Shown here piece after piece: positions 23,700 through 35,809 of a DNA stretch of 64,000 nucleotides. The translations under genes and the position numbers were made by a program. Under the pieces are notes generated by a model. The model saw nothing but the letters and a program-made list of their open reading frames with translations. It was not told the DNA's origin and did not search any database. Numbering within the stretch: the stretch's first letter is position 1; each line of letters starts with the position of its first letter. The stretch is taken from NCBI RefSeq assembly GCF_052324685.1, contig NC_135228.1, forward strand, positions 16,635,111-16,699,110. Reading direction: 5' to 3'. This stretch comes from Brachyhypopomus gauderio. Its lineage: Eukaryota > Chordata > Actinopteri > Gymnotiformes > Hypopomidae.

Positions 23700-25740
23700 G
23701 CCCACCATGGCTGCTTCTGATTTGCTGCAACTGCTACAAAGTCCAAATGATACGCTCAGGTTGACTGGCAGTCCAGCGTCAGCCCTACAGGCACCGATCT
23801 GCCTCAGACATGTCAAGAGTTATTTGAGAGCCCATGGCATGTTTACAGATGAACTGTAGGGTCCTAGGATCACCTGTCTGTTGAAAAAAGGAAACTTTTT
23901 TATTATAGGATTTGAAACAGTGGAAATTTTATCCACATGCACATGATATATAAGCTATAGATTTTGTAATGCAAAGCTAAGAAATCTCTGGGGTTTCCAC
24001 TCCATAAATCAACTTAGTTTTGACAGTGAGCAGCAGGTGAACACACCCCTACCACACGGTTGTTGCCCCAAAGGAAAGGGAGCATTAGTGGTAGCAGCAC
24101 TCACTGCTATGTAACGTGCTGTAACAGAAACTCTGCTGGAAAGACTAAATCATGTAGCTATTTTTGAAATGATCTAACTAATGATGAATCCTTTTTGAGT
24201 GATTCCAGACTTCATGATGGCTTACCAGCTGGACCTCAGAAAAAAAAAATCTCACTTTGTGAACAACTTCAATGAGGAGCACATTTTGAACATCAGGCGA
24301 TTCTTTGCTGGTTTCTTGACTAAATCTAAAAAAAAAAAAAAAGGCTACTGATGTTGGCGTAGTCCCTGTGGAACTGGTTGCAGGAGACGTTTAAAAGCTT
24401 TTGCTCGGAAACAGCAGAAGGCTAAGAGCTGCCTGTTCCTGCCTGTGAAAGTGGACACCGTGCTCATCCACATTTGAAGGGAGGCACTTACAGCCATCAG
24501 CTTTTCTATGCAGTAACAGTGGAAGCATTACAAGGATTTCAAGTCCATGATTTCAGTTTCCAAGTGTGTAACTGAATGAATACATTCACATGAATCCAGT
24601 GCATTATATTTAAACATGTAGGCAGCCATGGATTTTTATAATGGTGTATAAAAGCAGACAGACAGTACTATGCATGAGAAGAGATTAAGAATCTGCTGCA
24701 CAACACCAGGTCCTTAACTGAAGTCCTAACTGCCCATGAGATCACAGACTCAGTACAACATACGCACAATGTGGGTTAGATCAAGCACAGAACACAATGG
24801 AGTTCACTCAAAAAATGACCAGAACATTAGGAAATTACTGAAACTAGAAATGATCACACACTTTCCTGGGATCTTAGGAAAAAGATAATTTAATGACATT
24901 TATTTAGCATTGATAATTATTCATCTTTATTTAGCATGGTTATTGTGCACTTACAGAATGTCTTGTTTCAATAAATATGCTATAAACATCCTGGAGCCAT
25001 TTAATAAACAGTATTATACATTATATAATAAACTATTTTTCTTCCTTTCTTTCAAAACTTAGCACTTGTTAATTTGACTTTGTAGAGAAAACATTAATAA
25101 CCATACATTTCTTATCTATGTTTAATATAATTGCATTGTACAGTCTGACTATAATCACTTCTGAAATGACATATGACAAATTACCAAGTGCATAAACAAT
25201 AACAAAGGAGCATAATTTTTACACTCGTTTAGAGCTTCCTCTATCTGAATCTGAATTCTGAACTGGTGTCTGCATCTCAGAGTTTACTCATGAGCACATG
25301 TTCCACATACTTTGCCTGAATAAAGTGCTCTATGATAGTTCTATTCGGAGCGCCGCATAATCAGCACCTCGGACAGTGCTCCGGAAACCTCCATGCCCAA
25401 TGTGAGAAGTCTGGTCATCTCACACAGCTTCCCTGTTCAGATTCTTGAGTGTTCCTTTCTGTCCCCTCAGAGAGATTAGATCCAATATATACAGAAGGCT
25501 ATCGAATAAGAAAACCTTACACAGGAGACTTTACACGTCAAAATGTAACCCATGTTACTACTGTGGAGAAAACACGAAAAAAGTAGATATATTTCCAGGG
25601 ATGCTAACATTAATTACGCAATGTTATGTTGGTTGGTATGTGTTCATTAGCACAATGGTATAGGTTCATAATGGATTGACGTATTCCACAATTTAGCTTG
25701 CATATTTACAAGTTCCACATAAATAGTTTTAAATATCTCC
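23700..25740. other. Gap between the keratin gene and the C11orf87 homologue
   Basis: No coding exon is supported. AT-rich sequence at 24890-25150 contains several minus-strand AATAAA-like words and may include the 3' untranslated part of the C11orf87 homologue. Confidence 0.35.
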
Positions 25741-25746
25741 ACTGTA

Positions 25747-26205
25747 TCATGACACGGCAACAGTCTCAAGGATTCCGGCCTCCCCGTCTTCCATGTCACC
25801 AGTCTTTGTAGGTAAAGCGGTAGTACGATCGTCGGGTAGTGCACTGTGCTTGTGTACGGAGAGTGACTGATGCTCAGTGTCTCTCGCTGCGGGACGAACA
25901 ATCATGTAACGCCTTAAATCCGGCTTTGCTCTGGTCGGGACGGGACTGCGGTTATCCCGCTCGTATTCCTCCTGAGCTCTCTGTATCTTCCGCCTCTTCA
26001 TCTTGCTTTTGTGGTAGTAGTACGTTGTTACAGAAAGCACTACTATCCCAATAATTACGACGCCCAGCAAAGTAAGAGCCAAAGTGGAAGAGAAACGCGA
26101 TAGTAACGGGTCAACTTTCTCCATGCACGTCGCGTTAGTCTCGAGTGCCCCGTGGAAAGCGCAGCGTGGTAAGATCGAAGAACTCCGGGATGCACTAGAA
26201 CTCAT
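25747..26205 (-). CDS. c11orf87: C11orf87 homologue, neuronal single-pass membrane protein
   Basis: One uninterrupted frame of 152 residues. The human counterpart is a little-studied integral membrane protein expressed mainly in brain; its function is not established. The N-terminal 35 or so residues look extracellular and contain a possible N-glycosylation site (NAT). A membrane span follows at about residues 41-63 (LALTLLGVVIIGIVVLSV), then a basic stop-transfer stretch and KRRKIQRAQEEYERD, the hallmark of the family. The protein ends GILETVAVS, like the human ending LLQTVVLS. These shared blocks, the single coding exon and the position beside ddx10, as in human 11q22.3, support the call. 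The middle of the cytoplasmic tail is divergent and shorter than in human. Confidence 0.85.
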   Translation of the reverse strand: MSSSASRSSSILPRCAFHGALETNATCMEKVDPLLSRFSSTLALTLLGVVIIGIVVLSVTTYYYHKSKMKRRKIQRAQEEYERDNRSPVPTRAKPDLRRYMIVRPAARDTEHQSLSVHKHSALPDDRTTALPTKTGDMEDGEAGILETVAVS

Positions 26206-26209
26206 TTCT

Positions 26210-29200
26210 TGAGGGTGGAAGGTTATTATTCAACAGTGTGCTGCTATAGGCTACCAGGCTGCAAATTCCGAATTGATTTTTAATTCGCGACGACTCCCGG
26301 TGCGTTCCGTCAATTTCCCCCAAAGGCTGTGGTCGAGGCTTGCGCGGGAACCTCTAGATCTCCGAACAGCTTTAGGAATTAATCAAACATGACAGAATGA
26401 ATATTCAGTCTTGCATTCCTCAGTTGCTGTCAGCATATACTGAATACGGAACTGAGGGAATTAAGAAACTATTCGGTTATTCTAAAATGATTCAAATGCT
26501 GAAATACCGAAGCTCTCGAGCTGAAAGCAAACAAATTTCGCCCAGATTTCACCACCCGAGAACGCTGCAATATTATTATCCGTACCTGCTAAAATTGTCT
26601 GGTCCCAGCAGTGCCCGACTTGACATCGACACAGAAGGTGGTTTGAAAAGCTGACTGAATTCAACTTGCCACGGGATCGCTGACGTAAGAGGTATAATTT
26701 CAAAATCCTTCAGTCGAACGTCTCCCACTTATAATGGGTCAAATAGATCTCTATCTTGACAATTTTGTATTCAATTATGAATTTCTCGCAGCGAATGGTT
26801 TATTTGGTTTGAATTGACTTGTCAGAAAACCGAAATGAAACGATTATTAGTAAACTGAGCACATAACTAAACTGGGTGATAAATCCTGTATTCTTCCATC
26901 ATGGGAGTCTGCATTCAAATAGATTATGCGCACGATGAGACGTTAATGTTGCTGTCCAGTGCTGAAACCATTATGCAGATGTACAGTGTATACGTACTCT
27001 CTAAACCCTATGCACAACTTGGAAGAGATCTTGAACCACGCATTTCACGAAAATATTCACGACACAACACCCTCATAACCGTTTTCTAGCATTTTAAGCA
27101 TGGGGTATAGGCAGAGGAAATGCGTTTTCTTCCTTCTTTCAATAATGATCAATTTTATACATTTATAAAAATAAAAAACATGAATAATTGTACTGGAACC
27201 ATTATTTACAAGACAACTTAAAAAATAACTTTAGATCATATTTTTCCAAAACTTGCTGATCTTAAAGTTGGTATGTTAAAAGACAAAGACTCTCCATGAT
27301 CTCCTCTGTTAAAACTTTAGATGTGCCATGACTGGACATTAATTCCTTGCTGTGTGATGGCATTCTCTCCCTAACACTCACCCTTTCCTCCAATATCTCA
27401 TCAACAAGCCTTGAGCCAGCAATGTCCTGTCCATCCAGAACAATTATATATTTGAAACTGACAGCTTAGACAAGATACTGTGATTTCCCCTTCCTGGTCC
27501 TTCAGGAATGTGAACAGCTTTCTGCTCTATGTGCCAATATAGAACCGAATGAGTATAAAACTATTCACTTCAGCAGCAGTGGGTAGGTAAACAAGTGTAC
27601 CTTCTATGGACTACGGAGTACTAATAGGAACTAATAACTCTTCTGGGAGAACAGTGGTTCATGTCAATTCATTTAACCACAAAATCTCAGACGTAACTTA
27701 CAGACACAGAAAAAGGGAAAATCAGTAGATTGTGCAATTCTCTGAAGTGCTAAAAACAAGAGGGAACCTTTAAAAGCCCCCTCTCACACAAACGCCGTAA
27801 AGCACACAGTACACAGGAGCTGCTCTCACATCTCACCCCCGAGTCACTGCAGCAGCAGGTGCAAACACACCTCCGCATCTGTGTGTAGTTCACTGGACTG
27901 TAAGGACTGACCCTGTCTCCTGTCCCCGGGGGCCCCTGCCGGGATCCACAGCCTGTAATTACCCACGTACCCATTCATGAAGGATGCATCCCATGCTAAA
28001 GCACAAATCCAATTCTGTATAAAGCAATGAAACCAATTAAAGCGTAAAAGGAATTCAGATCCACCATTGTTAACTTACTGGAGCTCTTCCCATCAAACAA
28101 AAATGACAACAGAACAAACGTCCTGCTCGCGGGATGGCTTTCACTTTACATGCAGGAAGTGTCTCGTTTCCCATCTGCGAAAGGAACGAGCTGCGATCTG
28201 AGCATCAGCACTAATGATGGTGTCTCCCCACCGTGCTTGGTGCACATTGTTATTCAGAAACGGCCCGGGCACAGAACTCAACCCTTCCACGCCCTTCCGT
28301 GCTGAAATGGTTATTAGAGCAGAGAAATAGCAGTGAGCAGAAACGGGCGTGCGGGCAGGATGTAGGGCTCCTAATAAACTCATGTCTGTGATGGATGACT
28401 GTTCACCCACCAAGCCAACGCGCGGAGAGAGCTGCTCCAGCCTCTCTTGTGCACAAACACAATTCATCTAGGCGTTTGGCAGCCCTGTCAACAGCTGTGT
28501 TCATGATCTGAGCAGTATGAGGATAAATATACATCACGTAGACGTGCTGCAATGGGAAACAATTTAGTTCACGCCGAGCCGAAATGATTCCGCACCTGCG
28601 TTGCTCAGAATAACAAAGGCGAGGTGATTTCACAAAGCCCGCCATTTCAGAAAGGTCCCGTACGCACCAAGAGTGGGAATCGGCAGCCAAGAGAACGACA
28701 CAGAAAAATAACGCTTGAAATTAGCACCCTAGTAGGGATGATGGACACAGAGGGCGCTGGGTATTTTAAAAGGAGAGTGAAATAGGGCGGCCGAAGCCTT
28801 AGCCGCTGGCGCTAACGGCACTTCAGAGTACCACGCGTGCAAAGCCGTGTGGGTTGTTGCGGTGCCAAGGCAGAGCCTCCCCAGGGACGAGCCGGATGAG
28901 TGCACGTATCCGAACGCTCCAGCCTTTACACCCTGACTGGGGCCGACAATAGAGGCTATTCACACTGCCTCTACCTTTAAAGCTTTCGAAGGTTTTTCTG
29001 TGCATGCTAACGGGAAGAGGATCTCGATCAAACAGATGTGCATTCAAACTATAAAAAGGAGGGTAGTAAAAGCGAGATGCAGATGGTGCTCCAGAGCCGA
29101 GCTTTGGCTGTTAGGACTGGCATCGTCACTGCAGGGCTTGTTTTTATTGTGTTACTGCAAAAACAGGGACATTTAACTCACCCATTACAGGCCCAGATGA

Positions 29201-29345
29201 ATATTCAATTGCTGACTGCATATTCAGAGAATAATCACATAACTAAACACACAGTGAACGGAGTGAGATACAAACTATGTTAAGACGACTGAACAGGGAA
29301 CACGAAGATCTAAAAAATAATAATAAATAAAAAGTTACACCCAGA
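26210..29345. other. Gap between the C11orf87 homologue and ddx10
   Basis: No coding exon is supported. Sequence from 27730 to 29050 is moderately GC-rich, without obvious repeats, and could include promoter or enhancer DNA of the C11orf87 homologue, which is transcribed away from this gap. Confidence 0.35.
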
Positions 29346-29353
29346 ATATCAAG

Positions 29354-29359
29354 TTTATT
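29354..29359 (-). terminator. ddx10 polyadenylation signal
   Basis: A minus-strand AATAAA about 115 bases past the ddx10 stop. Confidence 0.75.
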
Positions 29360-29471
29360 TGACATAAAATGTAATTACACAGTATCTAAATGGAGAAGAC
29401 AGAGTAATCAGGGGAGTCCAGGGGAGGGACAGAGGGGTGTGTGCGTGTGTGTGTGTGTGTCACGTGTACAG

Positions 29472-32400
29472 TTAGCTCCGGCCACCCAGCAAATGCAGCA
29501 CAAGCTCTTCATCCTCAGCCAGAGAGAGGCCAGTGTCCAGGGGCTCGGCTTGCGAGGACAGCTGCTTGGCTTTCTTCCTCTGCACCGCCCCGTGTCCATC
29601 ATCCTCATCCTCACTGCTGCGAGTCCTCTTGCTCCTAGCCAGCTCGGGACCATTGCTGCTTTATAGAGGGCAAAGGTCAGCAAAAGGTTAACTAGGCACT
29701 GACACGAAGCAGAGCAGTCTCCAGAAAGATTTAGAGTCCTGCACAGTGTCTTGGATTTATACTGCAGTAGTCTGGAGAGCTCTGATATTAAAGCTTTAGT
29801 GCCACACTTCTTTATTTAAAATAATAATAATAATCCTCACAATGTACCATAAACTCTGGGAGTGCCCATAAAGATTTCAACTTGAAATCAGGCTATTTGC
29901 GCAGGCCCAGGACAACAAGGCCAAAGGCAACATGAGCAGCCTGCTATACCATCAGACCTCTGGGAGGAGTTTTCTCCCGTCTCCTGACGGCTCTAAGGAG
30001 CCGGCATCCTCTGGGACGTCTATGAGCACAGCACTGCATCTCCGCTCGCATTATGCCTGTAAACGAGCCTAAGCAGGCTTGCTGCTGAATCGTCTATTTA
30101 AGCATTTAATTTTCTTTGCTTTTTACAGTGGAGTATCAGCGCGAGGCGAGCGGGGAATAATGGGGAAGTTAAACGCTGCACTTAAATCACAGACGAGCTC
30201 CTTAAACAACGCGTCACTGTATAAAACCAAGTAAACGTGGCGTACTGGTTGCGTCGGCATCAGCCGGTACTCTGAAAGCCTCGCCGTCACTGAGAGTTCG
30301 TGCATGAAAGGGCATTAAATGTCATTCACTCTATTTAACAGTCGGGCTTGTAGCGAGCACACATCATTAGCCTTTTAAAGTCAGTTGGCTTCCATGCGCC
30401 GTTATAAATCAGCCACGGGCCGTCCGGCGCCGGGGAGCATGGATGAATATCGCTCGGGACAGGACGTGTCGCTAAGGTCCGGTGGGAACCACGGACATCG
30501 ATGGTGCTGCCCGTAAAGGATGCGTGGGAGTCAGGAGTAGTACACCTGAGGGCGGGGCTAATGCAGGTGGACACAGGGAGGAAGCAGCACAGGAGGGAGG
30601 GGGTGTGGCCTTGGCATGGGCAGGTAGCATGCACAAACACACGGGTGCTTTTAGAACAGCCCCTGGCCCCGGGCCCGGCTGGGCTCGGGGCCCCCCGGGC
30701 AGCACCGTGGGGTCGGGGAGGGAGGAGCGCAGATTTACGGTGCGGTGAGCTTCTCCTGCATTCGGGGAGTGTAGCCATGCAGCAAACGGCCAGCCTACAG
30801 CCATTAATCACATCCGGCTGGGCTGTCTGTGCTGCGGGGAGCAGCCGTGATCACCTGCCCCTGTTCACAACACACCCGAGGAGACGGAGGCCGAGTGTGA
30901 GAGTGTGGGGGCCGAGAGGGAGGGAGGGAGAGAGGGAGAGAGAGAGCAAATTGGTATGTGGAAAGGGGCGCGCGATACAGGAGAGTGTGGAGAAGGCCTA
31001 ACCAACCACAACAGCACCCACCCTCGCTGCAGCACCCCTCACACAAGGCCGCACCACCTCTTCCTTCTCCACCCACTTTAAATCTGAATGTAATCACACG
31101 TTTTATGGACTAGCTTCCATCAGATCAATGCTTTACTGTGCCTGCTAATAAATGGGTCTTGTTCTCCTGTAAGGAATAACTCCTCGTGAGAAGCAATTAT
31201 GCAGTAGACTGCAGGAGTGATCCACACCGGAGCAGAAGCTATGAAGGTAATGGAACTGCACACTCAATACGGGTGAGTGAATCAGGAACCACTGTACGGT
31301 AATTAAGTGCTGAGAGAATCAATTTCTCATTTTGGGATAATTAGGAGATTATGATTTGGTGTTCTGGCACCGGTTAGTGCTGGAAGAGTTTTTAGGCTCT
31401 AGATTTACTGTATGTCTATTACACACAAGAAACAAGGCAGAAAACAATAACTTGATAAGACACATACAGGGTACAAACATCATATCTTTAACTGTGGCAA
31501 ATAAAACAGCATTTTGCTAGACTGCTTCATGCAGCATATCAGTACTGAAACTATACAGAGGTGACATTTCTTTAAATAGATGAAAGGCATTCAAAGGCAC
31601 TGTTCCCTACGAGACCTCCTCACCTGTCCTCATCCTGGTCCTCTGAATCTCGCATTTTGTCCGGGTCCGGCAAGGTGCTGGGGTCAAAGCCCTCGTCGTC
31701 AGCACCCGACAAGTACGCCACTACTTCTTCATCCTCGTCTTCGTCATCACCACCAGCAGCCTTCTGCTTCTCCTGTGTGAAGCAGTGAGGTATAAAATGT
31801 CATCTCTGTTCCTCAAACATTCCCCTTTAAAACACTCTCCACACTCTGTTCTGATTTAGAGACCTTACTCTTCACTAGGTAGTACACATTGGGCAAGAGT
31901 GTTTGGTAAACTAACTCGGTATTCCCCGTTTGTGCAGCAGAGAACCTGGACAAGCTCCTCCACAGATGTTGGACTTCCACACTGTCCAAACCCAAACCAA
32001 ACCCACACGCACCCCCAGAACACACACCCAGACCCCCCTAACACTTTCCCTTAGCTCTACTGCCATGCGAGGGCAGTGGTCTGGCTAGGAGCTGCTTAGC
32101 GTCTGGCACTGTGCCGCGGAAGTCCCCGCGTAACTCAGCCCAGACGGGTGCACCCAGCTGGAGCAGCCGGCCAGATGTCTGCACCGGTCGTGGAGGAGCT
32201 CCAGCTCCACGCAGCAAGCGACCGTCCCCATTTCCTTTTGGCCATAATAATCTAACGCACTCGGAGCGGGACGATGACTTGAGTTTATAGGGCACGCAAA
32301 GGTGCAAGAAACACGGTGTAAAGTGAGTTTGGGGAGCCGAGAAGGGGGGTGAGAGGCTGTGGTGGGTGGATTGGGTGGGGGGGGTTGGCAGGGTGCATTG

Positions 32401-35400
32401 TGGGAGAGCAAGCGGGGCCAAGATCCTCCAGCCCTGCATTACATCCTAACCTTGTTTTCTGAGAGAGTTGTTTGAAATTCTGCTGACAGGCTTGCGGTTT
32501 GAACACACACCCACGTGTGCAGAATAAAGCCCTCCCTCTCACGCCTTTCAGGAAGAGAGATGGGTAGGGAGGGAAAGAGAGAATGGAAGGGTGGAGAAGA
32601 AGAATGAGATGGAGAGAGTGATAGGATGAGAGAGGGGGGGGGGTTAGATCATTATGTTGAGGAGAGAAAAGACAAAAGACAGTCTGGCAGGACCAGGGAG
32701 ATGAATACAGACTTTTAAAGCTTTAAAATATTCACCGGACAGAACAGGTTGTATACTTATAATAAATCATGCAGGATTAGAATGCATCTGGTTAGGATAC
32801 AGTGACTTTCTTTGCTTGCATCAGTTCACTCCGGGTCCAAGTCTGTCTTTCAGAATGTCAAAACCTTCAACACACTGTCATTCACCTATTCACTGTAGCC
32901 CTCTGTGCTTTAAATAACCCGTCAATCACACCGTCTCTAAATCCTCAGGAACCCACTCCAGCCTGTGCAGGGGGAAGGCCAATCATTTTGTTAAACAGTG
33001 GCTCGCAACTATTTGAAATTCATCAGATATATTGTGGAAAGGCCCGGAATCGTGGCGCTTCAGCGGTTGGCTACATATGTGCCGCCTCACACTCACGAAC
33101 AAGTACAGAAGCGAGAGCTCCACGCAGTCGGAGACCGAAGAACTCTACAACAGCGCTAGCCTATTTATATTTCACATCCTCATCAGTGCCGTGCATCACT
33201 TCAAACATGGAAAGGAGACCCTCAATTAGCTGCAGTTATGGTGGTTCGTCTCTGCTGGGCACCATAACTTTCACATTATCTAGAAAGGTTCTTGAAACCA
33301 TGTGCCAAAATATCCTTCTTGCAATGTTACCATTATAACGCGGCAAGTGCATAACCAATAGCAAAGTTCGCCCGCCAGGGAGGCGGAGTGGTAGGCGGGC
33401 CGGCGGCGGGAGCTGTCCAGGGTGCTGGAACGGAGTCGATACCAGGGAAGAGTCCAGCATTCACCGCTGACGAACAGAGAGCTCGGACAGGCGGCAGCAT
33501 TGACCAGAAGACGAATGCCGGAGCGGCTGCATTTCCATATGTATGTGGACGGAGCGCTCACACTCCCCAGGCGCCGGGCACAAGAGGCCACGAGACAGCT
33601 GCAGGAGACTGGCGAGCGGTCCGTCGGGGGAAGGGGGGATTTTAGGCTCACTTAACTCAAGCCACTAGAACATTTTTAAACTTCTAACTTGGAGACAAAA
33701 CGGTTCTGGAACTTCTTTCAATAGAGGCTATTTAGGGTTTTTTGCACCTTGCGTTACTCCCTGCTTCCTAGGTCATGTTCATTCTGTGTCAACTGATCCA
33801 CCTAATGCAACCAATCTGGCAACCGAGAGCGTCCCTAAGAGAAGAGGTCCAAGTGTCCATCTGGCGGAGTGGTGATTTGGGTGATGAATGGCGGCGGCCA
33901 CACTCACCTCTTTAGCCCTCTTGCTGGCTTCTCGCCGTGCTGCCTTCTCCTTCAGCCTTTTCTCCTGGATGGGAAGAACAACACAGAATGATAAACAGCA
34001 GCACCAGGGCAGGAGACACCCCCCCAGAGGCCCATACCAAAGCAATCATCTCACCGGTGGAGACGAAACAACAAAGTGCCCTGCGTCTGCAGCCAATGGG
34101 GGGGGGGGGGAGGTAGAGGAGGCAGACGTAGGGGTGGAGGTAGAGGAGGCAGACGTAGGGGTGGAGGTAGAGGAGGCAGACGTAGAGGAGGCAGACGTAG
34201 GGGTGGAGGTAGAGGAGGCAGACGTAGGGGTGGAGGTAGAGGAGGCAGACGTAGGGGTGGAGGTAGAGGAGGCAGACGTAGGGGTGGAGGTAGAGGAGGC
34301 AGACGTAGGGGTGGAGGTAGAGGAGGGAGTGAGGAGTGAGGCAGACGTAGGGGTGGAGGTAGAGGAGGGAGTGAGGCAGACGTAGGGGTGGAGGTAGAGG
34401 AGGCAGACGTAGGGGTGGAGGTAGAGGAGGCAGACGTAGGGGTGGAGGTAGAGGAGGCAGACGTAGGGGTGGAGGTAGAGGAGGCAGACGTAGGGGTGGA
34501 GGTAGAGGAGGGAGACGTAGGGGTGGAGGTAGAAGAGGGAGACGTAGGGGTGGAGGTAGAGGAGGCAGACGTAGGGGTGGAGATAGAGGAGGCAGACGTA
34601 GGGGTGGAGGTAGAGGAGGCAGACGTAGGGGTGGAGGTAGAGGAGGCAGACGTAGGGGTGGAGGTAGAGGAGGCAGACGTAGGGGTGGAGGTAGAGGAGG
34701 GAGACGTAGGGGTGGAGGTAGAGGAGGCAGACGTAGGGGTGGAGGTAGAGGAGGCAGACGTAGGGGTGGAGGTAGAGGAGGGAGACGTAGGGGTGGAGGT
34801 AAGAGAAGGAGAGCCAACCATTTTATATCGTGACTAATCTGGAAGACACACACTATTTTTCAAGCAAATTGTAGAGATTGTACCATTTTATGTGCAGTTT
34901 AAAAGAAAGAGATAAGGAGTTGTTACCAAAAATGAATTTGACATGAGAATTTGACATTGTGAATGTCATAGTTATGCAGTGTCAGATGTTTATCAAATCA
35001 AATTTATCTGTAAACTGTGTTGGGCACTGATTAGCACTTTCAGTTAATACAACAAATCTCTTCATTCGTCATTATCTGAAGGAACACGCAATAAGTAGGT
35101 GTCACTCAGGTAATACAACCCCAGTCATCTGTATCTCACCAGGTCTTGAAACAATCAATCATCAGTGGCGAACGTATTAGAACATTAAAAATACAAAAAA
35201 AAGCAGCAAAGGAAGATCAGAAGTGCCTGAGGTGCTCATTCCATGGAGCTAACAACATGGGGAACATCTCCCTCCTGCTCTGCCCCTCCACACAAGGCTT
35301 TAGTGTGTGTGTGTGTGTGTGTCTTTTTCATTTGTTACACCTGTCCTTAGTTCTAGTTGTTCTTAACGTGTATATTTAAGCCCCTGTTCTGTATTAATCT

Positions 35401-35710
35401 TTTGGACGCATTTGACTCCGTGTATGTGTTGGGACGCCGTACCCGTATGCTGGTCTACTCAGTTTATCGAGTGCTATCTGCTCTGCCGTTTGTAGTGTCT
35501 TTATACGACTGGATTTGTTGCACAGGTGGCATCCTTTCACAGTTGTACGCTGGAATTCACTGAGCTCCTGAGAGTGACCCATTCTTTCACAAATGTTTGT
35601 AAAAACAGTCTGCATGCCTATAGGTGCTTAATTTTATACACCTGTGGCCACGGAAGTAATTGGAACAGCTGATTCCGATCATTTGGATGGGTGAGCAAAT
35701 TAGCAAATTA

Positions 35711-35809
<99 letters not shown>

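Noticed and set aside
24240-24560. Possible decayed coding sequence between the keratin gene and the C11orf87 homologue
   Set aside because: Short readable pieces occur in several frames, but none matches a family I can name and no splice-consistent exon could be built.
33912-34853. Long Pro/Leu and Ser/Thr frames on the minus strand and RGG-like frames on the plus strand
   Set aside because: They arise from a 27-bp tandem repeat divisible by three. They have no homology, splice context or promoter.
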